Notes: generated by a model not told the origin, from the letters alone. 64,000 nucleotides of DNA from Gammaproteobacteria bacterium (GCA_024742415.1 JANSYN010000008.1:1-64000), one strand, 5' to 3'. Positions 27,071 through 37,063 are shown, counted from the first letter of the stretch. A program made the numbers and translations.

Positions 27071-27925
27071 GTGACAGAACACATAGTAGATATTGATGAA
27101 TCCAACGCGGCCGCGCTGCTGATCGAAGAGTCCCACAAGCGCCCGGTCGTTGTGGATTTCTGGGCGGACTGGTGCGAGCCCTGTAAAACCCTGATGCCCA
27201 TGCTGGAGAAAATCGCCCTGGAGTACGACGGTGCGTTTCTGCTGGCCAAAGTGAACGCCGACGAGCAGGGCATGATCGCGCAGCAGTTCGGCGTACGCAG
27301 TTTGCCCACGGTCATGGTTGTGCAGGGCGGCCAGCCGGTAGATGGCTTTGTTGGCGCGCAGCCCGAAACACAAGTGCGCGAGATGCTGGGCAAGTACCTG
27401 CCCAAGCCCTGGGATGCGCTCCTGCAGCAGGGTATGGAAGCACTGCAAAATGGCGATACCCAGCAAGCTGTGGCGGTGCTGCGTCAGGCCTGGGATGAAT
27501 CCGGCAAGGCGCACGACATTGCCATGGCTTATGCCACCGCGCTGGTAGAGGCAATGCGCCTGGATGAGGCAGAAGCACTGCTTGCTGACGTGCGCATGGC
27601 CGATCAGGACGCCATGTATGAACAGGTCAGGGCGCAACTGCAGCTCAAGCGCGAGGCGGCCAAATCCCCGGAAATCGAAGCGCTGGAAGCGCGCCTGCAC
27701 GACAATCCCGATGACCTGGATGTGCTGCATCAACTGGGTGTGCAGTACAGTAATAATGGCCAGTTCAAAGAGGCAATGGAGGCCTTTATCACGATCTTGC
27801 GCAAGGACCTCGAGCATGCCGATGGTGCTACCAAGCGCCTGCTGCTCGATACCATCGCCGCGCTAGGCAAGGGTGACCCGCTGGCGGCGGACTACCAGCG
27901 TAAACTCTATAGTCTGCTGTACTAG
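27071..27925 (+). CDS. ybbN: Thioredoxin-TPR co-chaperone YbbN/CnoX-like
   Basis: The 284-residue protein has a thioredoxin domain (residues ~1-110) with active site WCEPC, then TPR-like helical repeats to the end (for example LLQQGMEALQNGDTQQAVAVL and VLHQLGVQYSNNGQF). E. coli CnoX protects proteins from hypochlorite and hands them to DnaK and GroEL. Unlike that protein, which lacks the first Cys, this one keeps both cysteines and could be a working oxidoreductase. The start is GTG at 27071. Location after dnaKJ fits the role. Confidence 0.85.
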   Translation: MTEHIVDIDESNAAALLIEESHKRPVVVDFWADWCEPCKTLMPMLEKIALEYDGAFLLAKVNADEQGMIAQQFGVRSLPTVMVVQGGQPVDGFVGAQPETQVREMLGKYLPKPWDALLQQGMEALQNGDTQQAVAVLRQAWDESGKAHDIAMAYATALVEAMRLDEAEALLADVRMADQDAMYEQVRAQLQLKREAAKSPEIEALEARLHDNPDDLDVLHQLGVQYSNNGQFKEAMEAFITILRKDLEHADGATKRLLLDTIAALGKGDPLAADYQRKLYSLLY

Positions 27926-28223
27926 CGCGCCGTTTGCGCATTGATCGCTGCGGTCAATAATTCTGTGGTGACCCAGCCTTGTGCTGCGTCGCTGATACCG
28001 CTAAGGTTCATTCCCGCAAAATGAAAAACATACCCAAAGGTCAAACCTGCCAGGCGCGTCGGGTGCGGCAGGGTAGGCGCCAGGGCCTGATTCCCGGGTA
28101 GCAAATCGGGCGCTGTTCAGCGTTTTGCGAAAGGTGATGTGCGCAACTGCCCCCAGCGCAGCGGCGCATTGAAGAAGACAGACAAGCCAGGGGCATCCGC
28201 TCCGGCGCTACGGGAGAATTCCT

Positions 28224-29264
28224 ATGAAATTGGGCTTTTTACTTGGCTATTCCGGCAAGCGTATCCAGATTCCCATCGACCTGATCAAGCAGGCGGAATC
28301 CATGGGCTTTGATTCCGTATGGACGGCCGAGGCATACGGCAACGATGCGGTGACCGCAGCGTCGTGGATACTGGCGCAAACCGAAAAAATAAAAGTAGGT
28401 ACGGCGATCATGCAGATGCCTGCGCGCACACCTGCCATGACCGCGATGACTGCCATGTCATTGCATCAGTTGTCTGGTGGGCGGTTCATCGTGGGTTTGG
28501 GAGCCTCTGGTCCGCAGGTGGTTGAGGGTTGGCATGGCGTTCCCTACGGCAAACCCGTGACGCGCACCAAGGAATACATCCAGATCATGCGCAAAATTAT
28601 GGCGCGTGAAGGCCCTGTAGAGTTCGACGGCAAGGTCTACCAGTTGCCAAACAAGGGTGAAGGCACCACCGGGCTGGGCAAACCGCTGAAGTCTATCCTT
28701 GAAGCGTGCAATGACATCCCCATTTACACCGCTTCAATCACACCTGCAGGCTTGCGCTGCGCCGGTGAAGTAGCAGATGGTGTGTTCCCCGTGTGGATGA
28801 ATCCCGACCAGTTTCCCGTGCTGGGTGATTCCATTGAAGAGGGCTTCGCCGCGGCTGGCGGTGGCAAGGGTTTGAAGGACTTTGATATCGCGCCTTTCGT
28901 TACCGTTGCCGCCAACGACGACCTGGACGCTGCTTTCGATTCACTGCGCCCGTGGCTTGCGCTGTACATCGGCGGCATGGGAGCAAAAGGCAAGAACTTC
29001 TACAACGACTACGCGCAACGCCTGGGATATGGCGATGTCGCCCACGACATCCAGGAGCTTTACCTGGCCGGCAAAAAAGCCGAAGCTGAAGCACTGGTGC
29101 CGAACAAGCTGCTTGATGAAGTGGCCCTGGTGGGCTCGCACGATCGCATTCGCGAGCGCCTGGGCGCCTGGAAGGCTGCCGGCAAGCGAGGCGAGGTTGG
29201 CTCTATGCTGTTGGGCGTAGGTGACCCTGCCATCATGGAGCTGTTCGCCAAGGAAATGCTGTAG
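28224..29264 (+). CDS. LLM-class flavin/F420-dependent oxidoreductase
   Basis: The 346-residue TIM-barrel protein matches the bacterial luciferase-like family: GFLLGYSGKRIQIPIDLIKQ at the start, GFDSVWTAEAYGNDAVTA, and GRFIVGLGASGPQVVEG forming the cofactor pocket. Most close relatives are called F420-dependent. Whether this organism makes F420 cannot be seen here, and FMN is the alternative. Substrate unknown. A GGGAGAA ribosome site precedes the ATG. Confidence 0.82.
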   Translation: MKLGFLLGYSGKRIQIPIDLIKQAESMGFDSVWTAEAYGNDAVTAASWILAQTEKIKVGTAIMQMPARTPAMTAMTAMSLHQLSGGRFIVGLGASGPQVVEGWHGVPYGKPVTRTKEYIQIMRKIMAREGPVEFDGKVYQLPNKGEGTTGLGKPLKSILEACNDIPIYTASITPAGLRCAGEVADGVFPVWMNPDQFPVLGDSIEEGFAAAGGGKGLKDFDIAPFVTVAANDDLDAAFDSLRPWLALYIGGMGAKGKNFYNDYAQRLGYGDVAHDIQELYLAGKKAEAEALVPNKLLDEVALVGSHDRIRERLGAWKAAGKRGEVGSMLLGVGDPAIMELFAKEML

Positions 29265-29346
29265 GCTTTGCCTGAATCGTGCTGCGTGTGCGTCAGCATA
29301 CGCGGCACTCACGCTGTTTTGCTAATCAGGGCGTTGGCTAATCGGG

Positions 29347-31137
29347 ATGACATCTGAAATTCAGCCGTACTACCGCGAAGACAAAGCGGACACCTGCGAG
29401 CGTTTCGCGCGCACTATTCTCAACGGCTTCGAGTCGTATTTTGCCGAGTTCCAGAACATTACCCTGGCAGCACGCGCCCGATTTGAAAACGCTGACTGGC
29501 ACGGTATCCGTTCCGCCTCGATTGAGCGCATCGATCTATACAAAGTCAAGACGGCGCTGGTTCTGGAGTTTGTAGAGCTGATAGCCGGTGACGACCTGCG
29601 TGACCTGGACTTCTGGCGGTGCGCCCGTGAGATATATTCACAGCTCATCGAAGGCCATTACAATTTCGAGATAGCCGAAACCTTTTTCAATTCGATTTAC
29701 TGCGCTGTGTTCAAACATCGCAAGATTCGCGATGAATACGTGTTTGTGTTTTCTCCGCTGGGCGATATGCCGCCGGCGGATGTTAGCGCGGTGTATAGAA
29801 CGTACCGCCTGGAGAGCTCCTGGGAAGAGGTCTGGCAGCGCCTGCTGCAGGACTATGCCTTTACCATCCCCTACGAGAACGCCCAGCGCGACATCACCAA
29901 TATCACCGCGGCAGTGCAGGACAGGCTGGCCGATCGCTTTGACCTTAGCGGTGACGTAGAACTGCAGGTACTGGAGCACTATTTCTTCCGCAACAAGGGT
30001 GCCTATATTGTTGGCCGTATTCTTGCGCACGGCGAATCCATGCCGTTTGTGCTGCCCATTCTGCACAACGAGGCGGGCGCCGTTTACGTGGACACTATTT
30101 TGTTCGGTGCTGATAAAGTCAGTGTACTGTTCAGTTTTACCCGGTCCTATTTTTTGGTGGATGCGAGCATTCCCAGTCAATACGTGTTGTTTTTGCAGCA
30201 GCTGATGCCGGCCAAGCCCATTTCAGAAATCTACAGCGCAATGGGCTACAACAAGCACGGCAAAACCTATTACCATCGCTGCGCCTACCGCCACATGCAG
30301 AGCACTGATGACCACTTCATGATTGCGCCCGGTATCAAGGGTATGGTGATGACGGTGTTCACGATGCCGTCGTACGACTTCGTGTTCAAGATTATCAAGG
30401 ACAAGTTCACGCCCCCCAAAGACATGACGCGTGAACAGGTCAAAGCCAAGTATGCATTGGTCAAACGCTGGGATCGTGCCGGACGCATGGCCGACACCCA
30501 GGAATTCAAGAACCTGGCGTTCGCGCGCGAAAAGTTCTCAGATGAAGTGATGGACGAACTGCGCGCCGTGGCCCCATCGGTCATTGAAGAGCATGGCAAG
30601 GCATTGGTTATTAAGCACGTGTATGTAGAGCGCCGCATGACCCCGCTGAATCTGTACCTGCGCAATGCAACAGAACAGCAGATATGGGAGGTCATGGACG
30701 AGTACGGTAATGCCATCAAGCAACTGGCGGCGGCCAATATTTTTCCCGGTGATATGCTGCTCAAGAACTTTGGTGTGACGCGTCATGGACGAGTCGTGTT
30801 TTATGACTATGACGAAATTGTGCCGCTGACCGATTGTAACTTTCGCAAGATCCCCGAACCGCGCACCGAAGCTGAAGAAATGTCGAGTAAGCCCTGGTAT
30901 ACGGTTGCCCCGAACGACATCTTCCCCGAAGAGTTCAGGTTGTTTTTCAGCGGTAACCAGAAAGCACGCAAGGTATTTGATCAACTGCACAGTGACATCT
31001 ACGAGGCCTCATTCTGGAAGGGCCTGCAGGAACAGATTCACAGCGGCTATGTTGAAGACTTCTTTCCCTATCGCAGGGAGTTGCGTTTTGATCGAGAGCC
31101 CACCCCACAGGCCGAGTCACAGTCCAAGCCCGCTTGA
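29347..31137 (+). CDS. aceK: Isocitrate dehydrogenase kinase/phosphatase
   Basis: The 596-residue bifunctional enzyme phosphorylates and dephosphorylates isocitrate dehydrogenase, steering carbon into the glyoxylate shunt on acetate or fatty acids. Family blocks seen include the N-terminal regulatory half, the ATP-site region AYRHMQSTDDHFMIAPGIKGMVM and the kinase core NIFPGDMLLKNFGVTRHGRVVFYDYDEI with catalytic Asp and metal ligands. It is about 18 residues longer than the E. coli enzyme. No aceA/aceB lies adjacent in the window. Confidence 0.96.
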   Translation: MTSEIQPYYREDKADTCERFARTILNGFESYFAEFQNITLAARARFENADWHGIRSASIERIDLYKVKTALVLEFVELIAGDDLRDLDFWRCAREIYSQLIEGHYNFEIAETFFNSIYCAVFKHRKIRDEYVFVFSPLGDMPPADVSAVYRTYRLESSWEEVWQRLLQDYAFTIPYENAQRDITNITAAVQDRLADRFDLSGDVELQVLEHYFFRNKGAYIVGRILAHGESMPFVLPILHNEAGAVYVDTILFGADKVSVLFSFTRSYFLVDASIPSQYVLFLQQLMPAKPISEIYSAMGYNKHGKTYYHRCAYRHMQSTDDHFMIAPGIKGMVMTVFTMPSYDFVFKIIKDKFTPPKDMTREQVKAKYALVKRWDRAGRMADTQEFKNLAFAREKFSDEVMDELRAVAPSVIEEHGKALVIKHVYVERRMTPLNLYLRNATEQQIWEVMDEYGNAIKQLAAANIFPGDMLLKNFGVTRHGRVVFYDYDEIVPLTDCNFRKIPEPRTEAEEMSSKPWYTVAPNDIFPEEFRLFFSGNQKARKVFDQLHSDIYEASFWKGLQEQIHSGYVEDFFPYRRELRFDREPTPQAESQSKPA

Positions 31138-31195
31138 CCCGTTAGCGCCCGACGTAGTGTTGACGCAGGGGCCACGGGCTTAACAAGGAGCGCCC

Positions 31196-31756
31196 TTGGA
31201 TATTTTTCTGGTACGACACGGAGAGGCCTCAGCAACCTGGGGGCAATCGGCCGACCCTGGATTGAGTGAACTGGGGCGGCAGCAGGCGGCCACTGCAGCG
31301 CAGGCATTACTGCCCCTGTTGCCAGACAGCGTTACCCTGATCAGCAGTCCACTGGCAAGAGCGCAGGAAACCGCGGCGCCGCTCGCGTCCGCTTTAGGGT
31401 GCGACGTGGTCATTGAGCCAGTGTTTCGCGAGATACCTTCACCCGTGCCATTGGCCGAGCGTCAGGACTGGCTGCGGCAATTTATGCAACAGCGCTGGCA
31501 GGAGCAGGGTGAAGACCTGCATCACTGGCGACAGGCGGCGGTGGATTACCTTCATGCCATGCCGGGTGCTGCAGTGATCTTTACCCATTTTCTGGTAATC
31601 AATACCGTCGCGGGCTATGCGCTGGGCCGCGCCGAAACCTGCCACTTTTACCCTGACAACGGCTCAGTAACGCACTTGCGCCGCAATGGCGTGGGCACGC
31701 AGAGTGTACTTGAGGTTTCCCGTCTGGGCGCTGAACTTGGCAGCTTTGTGAACTGA
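31196..31756 (+). CDS. sixA: Phosphohistidine phosphatase SixA-like
   Basis: The 186-residue protein begins DIFLVRHGEAS, the RHG phosphohistidine motif of the histidine phosphatase superfamily, with a second arm SSPLARAQETA and a late catalytic His in VIFTHFLVINTV. SixA removes phosphate from His of phosphorelay or PTS proteins. Start TTG at 31196 with AAGGAG six bases upstream. It is somewhat longer than E. coli SixA, so a broader phosphatase role is possible. It ends 6 bases from the convergent tesB stop. Confidence 0.75.
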   Translation: MDIFLVRHGEASATWGQSADPGLSELGRQQAATAAQALLPLLPDSVTLISSPLARAQETAAPLASALGCDVVIEPVFREIPSPVPLAERQDWLRQFMQQRWQEQGEDLHHWRQAAVDYLHAMPGAAVIFTHFLVINTVAGYALGRAETCHFYPDNGSVTHLRRNGVGTQSVLEVSRLGAELGSFVN

Positions 31757-31762
31757 GCGCGA

Positions 31763-32614
31763 TTACTGACGCACCCTGATTAACGATTCCTGCGCGGTTG
31801 ATGCAACCAGTACCCCTTCACGGGTGTAGAAACTCCCGCGTGAAAACCCTCGTGAGGCCTCGGCGCTGGGGCTGTCCAGTGAATAGAGCAGGTATTCGTC
31901 GGCCCGAAACGGGCGATGGAACCACAGGGCGTGGTCTAGACTGGCGCTTTGGATGTCTTCACTCCACCCTGAATGGGGGTGTGGGTAGAGTGCGGTTCCC
32001 AGCAGCGCAAAATCCGACATATACGCCAGCAGGGTTTGATGGCGAATGATATCGTCGCCCAGTTCGCCACAGCCCCTGACCCACACATGCTGCACCGGCT
32101 CACGCACGTCCGGATCGAGCAGGTCACGTCGATCAACGGGTTTGCGCTCCACCGGGTTTATCGTGGGCTTGGGAAAACGCTTGGGATCTTTTTTGGCCAA
32201 CCTTATCCAGTAGTCGTGATCAGATTCCAGATCGTCTGGCGGCGTGACCGCCGGCGCGCTCGACTGGTGCGATAACCCATCCTCGGGTTGCTGGAACGAG
32301 ATGGCAGTATTGAAAATGGCGATGCCATCTTGCTTGGCCACGACGCGACGGGTGGTAAAACTCCTGCCGTCGCGGATTGGGTCGACATCAAAAACGATTT
32401 GTTTGGAAGGATCCCCGGGCCGCAAAAAGTAGGCGTGCATGGAATGCGCATGACGTGCACCCTCAACCGTTCTGCTGGCAGCGTTCAGCGCCTGCGCGAG
32501 TACCTGGCCGCCAAAAATACGCGATGGCCGTTTCGGGCTTTTGCCGATAAACAGGTATTTGTCAATACGTTCAACTTCAAGGTACGCAAGTAGTTTGTCC
32601 AGGTCACTGGCCAC
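31763..32614 (-). CDS. tesB: Acyl-CoA thioesterase II
   Basis: The 283-residue double-hotdog enzyme hydrolyses medium and long acyl-CoA. Signature parts include RIFGGQVLAQALNAASRTV, the active-site region LDHALWFHRPFRADEYLL, and the C-terminal Gln in TAQESLIRV. The 23-base gap after the double-TetR gene suggests joint transcription. With aceK and two enoyl-CoA hydratases it points to active fatty-acid use. Confidence 0.94.
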   Translation of the reverse strand: MASDLDKLLAYLEVERIDKYLFIGKSPKRPSRIFGGQVLAQALNAASRTVEGARHAHSMHAYFLRPGDPSKQIVFDVDPIRDGRSFTTRRVVAKQDGIAIFNTAISFQQPEDGLSHQSSAPAVTPPDDLESDHDYWIRLAKKDPKRFPKPTINPVERKPVDRRDLLDPDVREPVQHVWVRGCGELGDDIIRHQTLLAYMSDFALLGTALYPHPHSGWSEDIQSASLDHALWFHRPFRADEYLLYSLDSPSAEASRGFSRGSFYTREGVLVASTAQESLIRVRQ

Positions 32615-32637
32615 GTTGTTGACTCCAGGTAACGAAT

Positions 32638-33933
32638 TCAGGGTGACTTGCGAGGCAGCAAGCCGTTAAAGAAGATATCAAAGTAATCAGTGGCGGCGGC
32701 GTCGATAGAATCCACTTTGCGCCACAGGTTGATTTGCATGGCGGCATTGATGGCGCCGGCGATAAGGTTCTGGGCGATGAAGATATTCACCGGCCTGACG
32801 CTGCCATCTGCGATGCCTTCTCTGAGGAATTCACCAAAGCGCGCGTTTGCAGCTTCAGTGCGCTGTAGAATCTTGAGGCGCCGCTCCATAGGCAGCGCGG
32901 TGATCGAACTGTAGCGAATGAGCGGGCCAATCTCTGAGTTCTGCACGTGGAATGTTCTGCGACAGATGAGGTCTGCCCTTTGCAGCCCGCTGCCCGGGGT
33001 TTGCGCCGCCTGCTCATGCAGCCGCTCGGTGATGTCGAGTGAGCGGTTGTAGCAGTTTACCAGCAGGTCTTCCTTGTTCTTGATGTGATAGTAAAAAGCA
33101 CCCTTTGACACGTTGAGGTGCTCGGCGATCTCGTCAAGGGAAGTACCGTTAAAGCCTTTCTTGTTGAAAAACCAGGTGCCGGTTTTGTAGAACGCTTCCT
33201 GCTTCAAACGGTTTTGCTCCTCGCGATTGAATCCTTGCAGGGGCAGGGCGGCGCTCTCTTCATCATCAAGTTGCAGTGGGCTGTATTCACCGGTGCCTGC
33301 GTAGAGACCCTTGGCAATCAGGCTCAACGCTTCCTGCGCAGTGGCATGGACCTGGTCCCTGGGCACCGTGTGCAGCCAGGAAAACGTCCAGTTCAGGGAG
33401 CCGAGAATCGCCAGTACCGCAGACGTGGGGTCGCAGCTGCGCAGTGAACCATCGGCAACACCCTCGCGGATATGCCCGCGCAAGCGCTTGAACATCGCAA
33501 TGTAGCGCGCTTCGACTTCTTCGCGGTGATGCCCCTTAAGGCCGGCGATTTCCAGCAGTACGGCAGTGTGCGGCGCACGCCCTTCTTGCGCCGCGAGCCA
33601 ATCATCGAAATGCTGGAGATAAAACCGGGAGGCCCGGTCAACGGCGCGCTCGTGCTTCTTCTCGATATCATCCAGTGCGCTGTGGTGGTGGTCCAGCGCT
33701 GCCATATAGCACTGGTAGATAAGCTCTTCCTTGGTCTTTACGTAGTAGTAGAGGCTTGTCTTGGTGAGGCCCAGGCTTTCAGCGATATCGCGCAGGGTTG
33801 TGGCCCTGGAGCCTTTGTAATTAAACAGCTTGGCAGCCTGCGACAGGATAGCCGTGCGTTTCGCATCGTGCTGCGCCGTTCGGTTGAAGGGCGAAGACGG
33901 GCTATTTTCTTCCGTTTCGGTGTCGTGCGGCAT
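32638..33933 (-). CDS. Double TetR-family transcriptional regulator
   Basis: The 431-residue protein contains two complete TetR units. The first HTH is RATTLRDIAESLGLTKTSLYYYVKTKEEL (residues ~44-71) and the second is TSLDEIAEHLNVSKGAFYYHIKNKEDL (~264-290), each followed by its own helical ligand-binding domain. A usual TetR protein is about 200 residues and works as a dimer, so this is a covalent pseudo-dimer. It lies between a MATE exporter and tesB on the same strand and may control either or a lipid-metabolism set. Ligand unknown. Confidence 0.9.
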   Translation of the reverse strand: MPHDTETEENSPSSPFNRTAQHDAKRTAILSQAAKLFNYKGSRATTLRDIAESLGLTKTSLYYYVKTKEELIYQCYMAALDHHHSALDDIEKKHERAVDRASRFYLQHFDDWLAAQEGRAPHTAVLLEIAGLKGHHREEVEARYIAMFKRLRGHIREGVADGSLRSCDPTSAVLAILGSLNWTFSWLHTVPRDQVHATAQEALSLIAKGLYAGTGEYSPLQLDDEESAALPLQGFNREEQNRLKQEAFYKTGTWFFNKKGFNGTSLDEIAEHLNVSKGAFYYHIKNKEDLLVNCYNRSLDITERLHEQAAQTPGSGLQRADLICRRTFHVQNSEIGPLIRYSSITALPMERRLKILQRTEAANARFGEFLREGIADGSVRPVNIFIAQNLIAGAINAAMQINLWRKVDSIDAAATDYFDIFFNGLLPRKSP

Positions 33934-34042
33934 GCGGGCAGAGTGGGCGCGGGACGCTCACAACCTACTATGAATTCGGAGATTTCAACCTTAAGTATTT
34001 TTTTTGTCGCTGTCTACTCAATGGGTTGGTTCGCCGGGTGTT

Positions 34043-35434
34043 TTATACGTCGGGTACAGGTTCTACGACCTCGATATTGAGCCAGTGCTTGCGTGTGTAT
34101 CGATAAATGAGAATGACAGCCTTGGTCGCGTAATCGAGCAGCATAACGGCAAAAATCCAGTAAACGGACAGCCCCAGCCAGTAGAACGCCAGCGCCGGCA
34201 ACAGGCGCCCGAAGATGATGCCGCAGAAGGTGGCGATCAGTGGCGAGCGCGTATCACCGGCCCCGCGCAGGGCGCCACCCAGGGTGAATTCAAAGGCCAT
34301 CAGCGGCTGGGCAACGGCAATCATGTAGATGAAGACCACAGTCAGCTCGATGACTTCCTCATCCTGGATCATGAATCGTGACAGGGGCTCGGCATACCAT
34401 GCCAGTAAGATGGAGAGGGTCGTCATGGCAAACAGTGCCATGCGCAAGGACCGCGAGACCGCCAACTCGGCAAGGTGCGGCTTACCTGCACCCAGGTGCT
34501 GGCCCACCAGCGTTGCGGTGGCGATGCCAAAGCCGAAACCGATGACAATCGAGAAAGCCACCAGGCTGATGCCGATACCATAGGCGGCAAAGGGCGCGGT
34601 TCCGTACTGCGCAACAATGGCAAAGAAAGCGAGAAACGCCAGTTGGATGATGCCCTGTTCCAGCACCGCCGGGGCGCCAATGTGGATCAGTTGCTTGACG
34701 CTTGGCCAGTCGATCGCCAGCTGTTTGATGGGCTTGAGGTTGAAATTGCCTTTCCACCAAACGATCGCAAAAATGATGGTGATGACAGATGCGCCGAAGC
34801 TCCCTCCCAATGCCACCCCCTCAATGCCCAGAGCAGGGAAGGGACCGATACCGTAAGCCAGCGCCCAGGCACCGGCCACATTGATGGCGGAGCTTGCCAT
34901 GAGGAACCACAGTGGTGTAATCACATCGCCAATAGCGCGTAGCGCGGTACTCAGCATCATGCTGATCGCAGAGAAGATGTTGAACAGGCCCAGCCAGAAA
35001 ATAAAACTGGCGGCCAACTCGGTGGTTTCTGCGTCCAGGCCAAACAGGCCGGCGATACCGTGCGGTGCGAACAGTACCGGAATACTCAGTAGTGCTGCCA
35101 GGCAAATGGCCAGGGTGATTGACGTCCACGAAATCATCTCGGCCTGCCGGACCTGCTTTGCGCCCCAGGCGCGGGCGATCATGGCGGTGGCAGCCACCGA
35201 CACGCCCATAAGAATGGCCTGCACGAGAAAGAAAACGCGGTGCCCCGTGGTGACTGCAGCCACAGAGCTGGTGCCAAGCTCAGCGACGATCTTGATATGC
35301 ATGAAACCTACTGTGGTAAACAGCAGGTTTGAGATGATATTGGGCCAGGCAAGGCGCCAGACATGACGACTGGCAGAGCCCAACTCCTCGGAGGTAGCGG
35401 ACGACAAGTGAGTTACTCTCTTTTGATGCCGCAT
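34043..35434 (-). CDS. MATE-family multidrug/Na+ efflux transporter
   Basis: The 463-residue inner-membrane protein has about 12 hydrophobic segments and the MATE pattern: AWPNIISNLLFTTVGFMHIKIVAELG in helix 1-2, and internal repeat units with LRAIGDVITPLW and LRGAGDTRSPLI. It expels cationic compounds in exchange for Na+ or H+. It is upstream of the double TetR gene, 109 bases away in the same direction. Confidence 0.92.
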   Translation of the reverse strand: MRHQKRVTHLSSATSEELGSASRHVWRLAWPNIISNLLFTTVGFMHIKIVAELGTSSVAAVTTGHRVFFLVQAILMGVSVAATAMIARAWGAKQVRQAEMISWTSITLAICLAALLSIPVLFAPHGIAGLFGLDAETTELAASFIFWLGLFNIFSAISMMLSTALRAIGDVITPLWFLMASSAINVAGAWALAYGIGPFPALGIEGVALGGSFGASVITIIFAIVWWKGNFNLKPIKQLAIDWPSVKQLIHIGAPAVLEQGIIQLAFLAFFAIVAQYGTAPFAAYGIGISLVAFSIVIGFGFGIATATLVGQHLGAGKPHLAELAVSRSLRMALFAMTTLSILLAWYAEPLSRFMIQDEEVIELTVVFIYMIAVAQPLMAFEFTLGGALRGAGDTRSPLIATFCGIIFGRLLPALAFYWLGLSVYWIFAVMLLDYATKAVILIYRYTRKHWLNIEVVEPVPDV

Positions 35435-35467
35435 TTTAGCACTTCAAGCGACTTTGCAGTGAGTAAA

Positions 35468-36055
35468 TCAGCCTTTGGCCAGTTTTTTACAGGCTTTATG
35501 CCGGAAGCAGTCTGTGGTGTGGTCGTTGACCATGCCCGTTGCCTGCATGTGTGCGTACATGATCGTTGAGCCCACGAAGGTAAACCCTCGCTGTTTCATG
35601 TCTTTACTCAGCGCATCTGACACCGCAGTTGTGGCAGGGACTTCACCTGGCGATTTCCAATGATTTTGTATGGGATGTCCGTCAACGAAAGCCCAGATGT
35701 AGTTGGCAAAACTGCCGTGGCTCTCCTGTACCGCCAGAAACGCGCGGGCATTTTTACGCGCTCCGTACACCTTGAGCTTGTTGCGCACGATGCGCGGGTC
35801 GAGCAGGATGCGGTCGAGTTTCTTGTCGGTATAGCGCGCCACCCTTGCGGCATCGAAATTGTCGAACAGGGCTCTGTATCCCTCACGCTTGCGCAAAATG
35901 GTAATCCAGGACAGGCCCGCCTGCGCACCCTCCAGCACCAGAAACTCAAATAGCGCTTGATCATCGCGTACTGGAACGCCCCACTCGGTGTCGTGGTATT
36001 CCATGTAGAGCGGGTCAGTACCGCACCATGTGCAGCGTTCTTTCATGTTGGACAT
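35468..36055 (-). CDS. tag: DNA-3-methyladenine glycosylase I
   Basis: The 195-residue enzyme excises 3-methyladenine in base-excision repair. Family marks are CTWCGTDPLYMEYHDTEWGVP with zinc ligands, FEFLVLEGAQAGLSWITIL, FVGSTIMYAHMQATGMVNDH and a late Cys ligand (TDCFRHKAC). An ATG three codons downstream (MKERCTWC) matches E. coli Tag better and may be the true start. Confidence 0.95.
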   Translation of the reverse strand: MSNMKERCTWCGTDPLYMEYHDTEWGVPVRDDQALFEFLVLEGAQAGLSWITILRKREGYRALFDNFDAARVARYTDKKLDRILLDPRIVRNKLKVYGARKNARAFLAVQESHGSFANYIWAFVDGHPIQNHWKSPGEVPATTAVSDALSKDMKQRGFTFVGSTIMYAHMQATGMVNDHTTDCFRHKACKKLAKG

Positions 36056-36304
36056 CCTTTCTCTCCGGGTGGATTACCGCGCCCGTGTGCTTCGCCAAGG
36101 GCTCCGTGACAGGGCAATTGCAGTTATGCCAAACTGGCGCCGGTGCCGGACAGGTGAGCACGCCGGTTTGTGCTCGCCAGGCTGTTCTGGTGAGACTGCA
36201 ATGGCCTGCGTTTAAGTAGCCCAAGTGTACCTGTCATAGCGCTCTTTTTTTACCGGCAAATCGGCTGGTAAGAACTGGTCCATTCACTTCCTCGGAGTTG
36301 CCTG

Positions 36305-37063
36305 ATGACCGATACCATCCGCTTCAGCCAGCAGGGCTCGATAGCACGCCTGACACTGAACCACGCCGAACGCCATAACGCTCTTGGTCGCGAGCAACTG
36401 GACGCGATGGAAGAAATCTTTGCCAGCCTGGAATCAGGTACCGATGCTCGAGTGCTGGTGCTTGATGCTGTGGGCGACAAGACCTTTTGCGCGGGGGCTT
36501 CACTGCATGAGTTAAGCGCCGGCGATATGGGCGACAATGCCTTTCAGCGCATGACTGCCAGGCTGGCTGCATTGCATGTGCCTACCATCTGTGCGATCGG
36601 TGGCAATGTCTTTGGCGGTGGCGTTGAATTGGCCGCCAGCTGCGATTTTCGAATTGCAGTAGAGGGTATACGGATGCGCGTACCTGCCGCATCACTGGGC
36701 CTGTGTTATCCGCTGGAGGGTATTCATCGTTTTGTGGAGTGCGTGGGGGTTGCCGCCACTCGCAGGATACTGGTCGCCTCTGAAACACTGCATACGGCGG
36801 ATTTGCAACAGATAGGGTTTATCGACCGCCTTGTCACGCGCGAAGTGCTGGAGCGGGAGGTGGATGCATTTGCGCAGCATATAGCCGGCCTGGCGCCATT
36901 GGCAGTGCGATCCATGAACCACATCTTGCGTCAAATCAGCACTGGAAACCTCGATGCAGATCAAGCCCATGATCTGGTGGCCTCGACTTTGGAGTCCGCC
37001 GATTTGCAAGAGGGCTTTGCGGCGCAGCGTGAGAAACGTGCGCCGCAGTTCCGCGGCGTCTAG
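36305..37063 (+). CDS. Enoyl-CoA hydratase/isomerase family protein
   Basis: The 252-residue crotonase-fold protein has the oxyanion-hole segments FCAGASLHELS and CAIGGNVFGGGVELAASCDFRIA. The position of the first catalytic Glu of hydratases holds a different residue (AASLGLCYPLEG has no Glu pair at the usual place), so the exact reaction is open. The family includes hydratases, isomerases and dehalogenases. It stands alone between divergent tag and convergent ApbE-like genes. Confidence 0.82.
   Translation: MTDTIRFSQQGSIARLTLNHAERHNALGREQLDAMEEIFASLESGTDARVLVLDAVGDKTFCAGASLHELSAGDMGDNAFQRMTARLAALHVPTICAIGGNVFGGGVELAASCDFRIAVEGIRMRVPAASLGLCYPLEGIHRFVECVGVAATRRILVASETLHTADLQQIGFIDRLVTREVLEREVDAFAQHIAGLAPLAVRSMNHILRQISTGNLDADQAHDLVASTLESADLQEGFAAQREKRAPQFRGV

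Noticed and set aside
27926-28223. Small gene or riboswitch between ybbN and the LLM oxidoreductase
   Set aside because: Short frames lack start context and family likeness, and no known aptamer pattern is visible. It appears to be plain intergenic DNA.
36056-36304. Short frames of about 60 codons upstream of the enoyl-CoA hydratase
   Set aside because: They overlap each other in several frames without ribosome sites. I see only the likely promoter region between divergent tag and hydratase genes.
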